From Phytophthora sp. 'mugwort' (Eukaryota > Oomycota > Peronosporomycetes > Peronosporales > Peronosporaceae): a stretch of 64,000 nucleotides of DNA. A program made the position numbers and the translations under genes. The notes below the pieces were generated by a model that worked only from the letters and a program-made list of their open reading frames with translations, had not been told where the DNA came from and did no database searches. Position 1 is the first letter of the stretch. Each line of letters opens with the position of its first letter. Positions 60,950-64,000 of this stretch are shown here, piece by piece. The stretch covers positions 1,116,001-1,180,000 of the forward strand of contig JAUCEF010000004.1 of assembly GCA_033558025.1 (NCBI GenBank), in the 5' to 3' direction.

Positions 60950-62480
60950 CATCATATCAGACCAGGAAGGGTCTAGACGAGCTAAAGCCTGGTAGCACGA
61001 AGCTGGCCAAGCAACAGCCATCAAGGCGTTCAATGCCTTCGTAAAGAGCGAGAATGTTGAGTTTGACTATGTTAAGAATGCATTGAACAGGACGATTCAG
61101 GCAAGTGTTTTGTAGCTGTATTGGACATGTTTGGTAAGTAACTTGCTTTTAACGAGGGTAAGAAGAGCTAGGCACTCGCTCGAAATACCGCAATGCAATA
61201 TTATAGACAGAGTAAGATGTGGTTGTTTGAGCTCTTCCCGTGCAACGACACATTGTCGAAGCAACGTTGCTTAGCATGGGGAAGATACTCGACAGCTTCT
61301 GTATGAGCGAGATGGAAAGGTAGTCAACAAAGCACCACCGTGCTCATAAGGCGATTTGAAAAAGATGATGTTGTATTTATATAAGAACGCAAGTTCATCT
61401 AGTGACTACGAAGACGCTGCGTTGCTATGTCTGCTGTGGTAACTGTTTGGGCGGGCGATAGATTTGTCGCTCGTCAGAAAACAGAACATCTCCGTCGACG
61501 CGGGCGTCTTCTTCGTGCCCTCCATCCGCATGAAGATGTCCGAAGAGCAGAGCCTCTCGCTGTTACCGGACGCCGACTTCGTCACCCGCCCTCTCCATGC
61601 GATCGCTGTGGCTCTGATCACACAAGCTGTCCGTCCGTCACCTTGATCGTCAACATGCCTGAGATACCTGTCGGAGCCGCTGTCGACTTGTCTCCGGCGG
61701 TGCCGCTACTGGAGGTCCTGAACCACCCTTCCGAGTTTTCTGAGCATGTATCCACTGCTACGCCCGGTCCCGCTGTTCCCGCCCCCGTCGACGCCGTCCC
61801 GACGATATACTCCCACGTCAACCGCATGCTCGATCGTGTTGCTGCTGGAGTAATGGTCTCATTGTCGTCGCACTCGTTTCGCCGTGGAGGAGCTCAGAAT
61901 GTGAACGGCTGCGATGGGCTCACCCATCGCTGGATCTTCGACCGTGGTGTCTGGATCATGAGCAGAACGAACAAGGGGTGCAACTAGGGGTGCAACTATA
62001 TCTTTAACACAAGCAGGGAAAATCACATGGTTAGTAAGTCACTCAGTGGTTACGAGACGAAGGCCACAGTAAGGGCACTGAACTTGAATCCCTTTGGCGT
62101 TGAGACATAAGATAAGATCGCCGCGGTACAGCGATTGGCGTTCACGGCCTGCTTCGAGATGGGAAGCTCCAGGTACAATATCAGTCAGCAAGTGGCTGAT
62201 ATCTTCACGGTTTTCTCATCTTGCAATACCCCATGATGAAGAAGCTCTAAGTGGATGCTTTGGCCGTCAGACGCTTGGAGGCGGCTGTTGTGAATGCTGG
62301 AGCGAAGATTACTGAGATGCCTGCATGGTCGTTGCATCTTGCCGCCTGTAGAATCGCAAATATCTGTGGAAAGGCAAACGAAAATTAAGCGAAGGAGAAA
62401 CCGCCGCAACGCATACGGAACCAAGGGACATGGAGCAAAATTATTGACCATCAACGCATTGTCATTGGCCGGTTAATGAT
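60950..62480 (+). pseudogene. Crypton tyrosine recombinase, copy B (stops and frameshifts)
   Basis: N-terminus: DELKPGSTK and ATAIKAFNAFVKSENVEFDY in shifted frames (60975-61090). Box I: LLCLLW, then a TAA where copy A has a Tyr codon, then LFGRAIDLSLVRKQNISVDA (61430-61490). Box II is intact: LSSHSFRRGGAQNVNGCDGL (about 61860-61920), HRWIFDRGVWIM follows. The probable catalytic Tyr is in NYIFNTSREN (about 62000) after a 12-bp tandem duplication (61975-61986 and 61987-61998) that adds a stop codon. The tail includes HIKRQDEHLDNLEARVDG (about 62480-62540). Inactive. Confidence 0.75.
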
Positions 62481-62589
62481 GCACATCAAGCGCCAAGACG
62501 AGCACTTGGATAATCTAGAAGCTAGGGTGGATGGAGATACAGCAAAAGACAAGAAGCAGAAACATCAGCAGGCCCCCAGTTAAGACCCA

Positions 62590-63030
62590 GACAAGCGCAA
62601 GCGGATACGATCGTCAGTGACTCACCTTCACGCCACGTGTTTTGGGTGGTACACGCAGGAACCATTCTGGATGTCTGAAACGCGCCGGAGCAGCGGCGAA
62701 CAAACGCGAAGCAAAGTGTCAGCTTCATGAAAGTCTTCTTGACCGACAGCTTTCATGCTTGACCCAAGTGCGAGCGATACCGCGACCAAGTCCACAGGTT
62801 TCGGAAACAAGCTGAAACGGCAGTGCTGGCCTCCCTCAGCAGCCACAACGTCCGGTCACGAGGCTCCTACCGCCATTCAGAAGCATCTTCATGACCTTCA
62901 CTTGAGTAGTGACCTCAACGCTAACATTATTCAGCACCTGGAGCTGCGTCGGGCCGCCTTAATCCATGATCCAGATCGCGCGGATGTACTCGATCCTGTA
63001 CACAAAGCGCCCAAAGCTGGGGAAATCTAG
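62590..63030 (+). pseudogene. C-terminal module of Crypton copy B
   Basis: RSSVTHLHATCFGWYTQEPF (62600-62660), then in another frame MLDPSASDTATKSTGFGNKL and AIQKHLHDLHLSSDLNANII, ending ALIHDPDRADVLDP. The pattern (a WY-x-EP motif, a helix-rich middle, and a final DP segment) agrees with the C-terminal region of oomycete Crypton proteins as I know them. Stops between the two parts. Confidence 0.55.
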
Positions 63031-63077
63031 ACTGGAAGGCTTTTTTTCGTCTGCCACGTGTCTGGCAAGCTCAGCAG

Positions 63078-63215
63078 TGTCGATAATATCCGAAAAACCT
63101 TGTCGAGAATATAAGTAAAACCTTGGTAATACCGAGTCATTGTCGATACTACCCGGAAAACCTTGTCGAGTATAGAAGTAAAACCTTGTCGAAATATTAA
63201 AAATCTTGTCGAGTA
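63078..63215. repeat. 63-bp direct repeat with AAACCTTGTCGAG core
   Basis: TGTCGATAATATCCG ... AAACCTTGTCGAGAATATAA at about 63078 and TGTCGATACTACCCG ... AAACCTTGTCGAGTATAGAA at about 63141 form two copies. Further partial copies of AACCTTGTCGA or ATCTTGTCGAGTAT lie to 63220. No function evident. Confidence 0.7.
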
Positions 63216-63290
63216 TGTTCGAAAAAACTCGTCTGGCGTGGTCGAAAAAAGCTTCGAGTGCCTGTGTCCGAAACGACATCAAGAAGCAAC

Positions 63291-63765
63291 ATGACAGACA
63301 CGACACAACACGCGATCGCTGAGAAGATCGAGATCGCCCTTGTGGTGAAGGAGCAAGGAAGGACCATCCGAGACGTCTCACATGAACTAATACTCCGCGC
63401 ACGACGCTACTCGGTTTTTTGGCCGCGGAAGAGGATCTGTTTTCCACGACGGCCGACCCGTCTCCAAAACGTGCGATACGTCCTGGCTTCCTACTCCAAC
63501 CGAAGAGTTCGAGCCGAATTGGTTAGTCTCGTCAGACAAAAGGCTATCGAGGGGTTGAAGGTGCCACGTAGTGATATTATTGCGGAGTGCGTCAAAAACA
63601 AATCCAGGGTTGGCGGAGAAAGCCGGCGGAGCTCAGAGCTCGTGGCTTACCCGGTTCATCAAGCGCAATAACCTTGCTGATTGTGTGGCACTTTATAAAA
63701 CGACTTCCCAGGCTGTGTCGAGTATATCCGTAACGCTAGCCCGGTCGAGTGTACTTGACGACTAA
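63291..63765 (+). pseudogene. CENP-B/Tc5-like HTH remnant of a DNA transposon
   Basis: From the ATG at 63291: IAEKIEIALVVKEQGRTIRD (first HTH), then RVRAELVSLVRQKAIEGLKV and PRSDIIAECV (second HTH). A frameshift near 63610 moves the expected end SSWLTRFIKRNNLADCV into another frame. The xxSWLTRFxKRNNL pattern is that of HTH_Tnp_Tc5 domains preceding pogo/Tigger DDE cores. No DDE core is visible before the window ends. Confidence 0.6.
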
Positions 63766-64000
63766 GCGTGAAGAAGGATATCGGACACAAGGACTATCCC
63801 ATGGAGATTGATGAAGGCGACGACACGGTTATAATGTCTGTCACCACCAATACAACGGATAGCCCATTGGTTTGTAAAACTACGGTTGTTTGCTTTAGGC
63901 CAGACGATGAGTCGTACCACCTCCAGGTCACACGGAAAAGCTGGATACGTTCGAGCCTCAAAGTTGGTTAGATGACACCGCGATGTCATATTTCACCCGA
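63766..64000 (+). other. Window end, short open frame of unknown nature
   Basis: An open frame at 63768-63971 (EIDEGDDTVIMSVTTNTTDS, VVCFRPDDESYHLQVTRKSW) could be further coding of the transposon to the left. I do not recognise it. Confidence 0.3.

Larger units (their letters stand above)
60701..63030 (+). mobile_element. Crypton-type element, copy B
   Basis: Shares its first 250 bp layout with copy A (TATGGATGAATA, TCCGACCA, ATTCCGACGTAT, GGTCGGA). It contains recombinase remnants and, unlike copy A, the C-terminal DNA-binding module at 62590-63030. It seems to have landed in, or next to, the Tc1-like gene. No inverted repeats, as expected for Cryptons. Confidence 0.7.

Noticed and set aside
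1..64000. tRNA, rRNA or snRNA genes
   Set aside because: Looked by eye for TPsiC-type boxes (GGTTCGAATCC-like) with a matching acceptor stem and for rRNA-like conserved blocks. None was found, though a covariance-model scan would be the proper test.

Overview
This is eukaryotic nuclear DNA, most likely from an oomycete and probably Phytophthora or a close relative. The case rests on short GT-AG introns (66-139 bp), small intergenic gaps, oomycete-style initiator sequences (CTCATTTCC type) just upstream of several start codons, and transposon families typical of oomycetes: Mutator-like elements carrying Ulp1 proteases, Crypton tyrosine-recombinase elements, PIF/Harbinger, pogo, mariner and Ty3/gypsy. 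I cannot name the species from the sequence.

Layout. Positions 1-6.8 kb hold a decayed Mutator-like element (FAR1-like zinc finger, MULE transposase, SWIM finger, then a C48/Ulp1 protease). Positions 6.9-31.2 kb form a gene-dense island of host genes: two tandem GH5 exo-beta-1,3-glucanase-like membrane proteins, a 4'-phosphopantetheinyl transferase, V-ATPase subunit E, the succinate dehydrogenase assembly factor SDHAF2/Sdh5, a large secretory-pathway protein of unknown function, a DEAD-box helicase with a GUCT domain, an organellar-type seryl-tRNA synthetase, an Sds3/BRMS1-like HDAC-complex protein, a 69-residue twin-CX9C NDUFAF8-like protein, and a FKBP15-like WH1/FKBP/coiled-coil protein. 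One pogo-type transposon (20302-21930), with near-identical inverted ends and TA target duplication, interrupts the island. From 31.6 kb to the end the window is a transposon graveyard with one intact host-type gene, a cytochrome P450 (42437-44172, three exons).

The graveyard contains, in order: a PIF/Harbinger pair (transposase plus Myb-like ORF); Crypton copy A; a Ty3/gypsy pol fragment; a 1.5-kb segment bounded by inverted repeats; after the P450, a second Ulp1-carrying Mutator-like element on the minus strand with an internal in-place inversion of about 300 bp; a locus with a tandemly duplicated exon-intron unit and an unrecognised ORF; a mariner-like transposase; a 107-bp fold-back element; a multicopy-type DDE gene (DNCSGQNKNN motif); a complete Harbinger element (55940-59206, TTA target duplication) nested inside a smaller element with perfect 26-bp inverted ends (55621-59361); a truncated Tc1 element; Crypton copy B; and a CENP-B/Tc5-like HTH remnant.

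The intact genes are mainly housekeeping. Three concern mitochondrial assembly or expression (SDHAF2, NDUFAF8-like, SerRS) and probably a fourth does too (the helicase). The two GH5 proteins are likely cell-wall glucan enzymes. Coding calls come from reading the supplied sequence and recognising family motifs; no database search was run.
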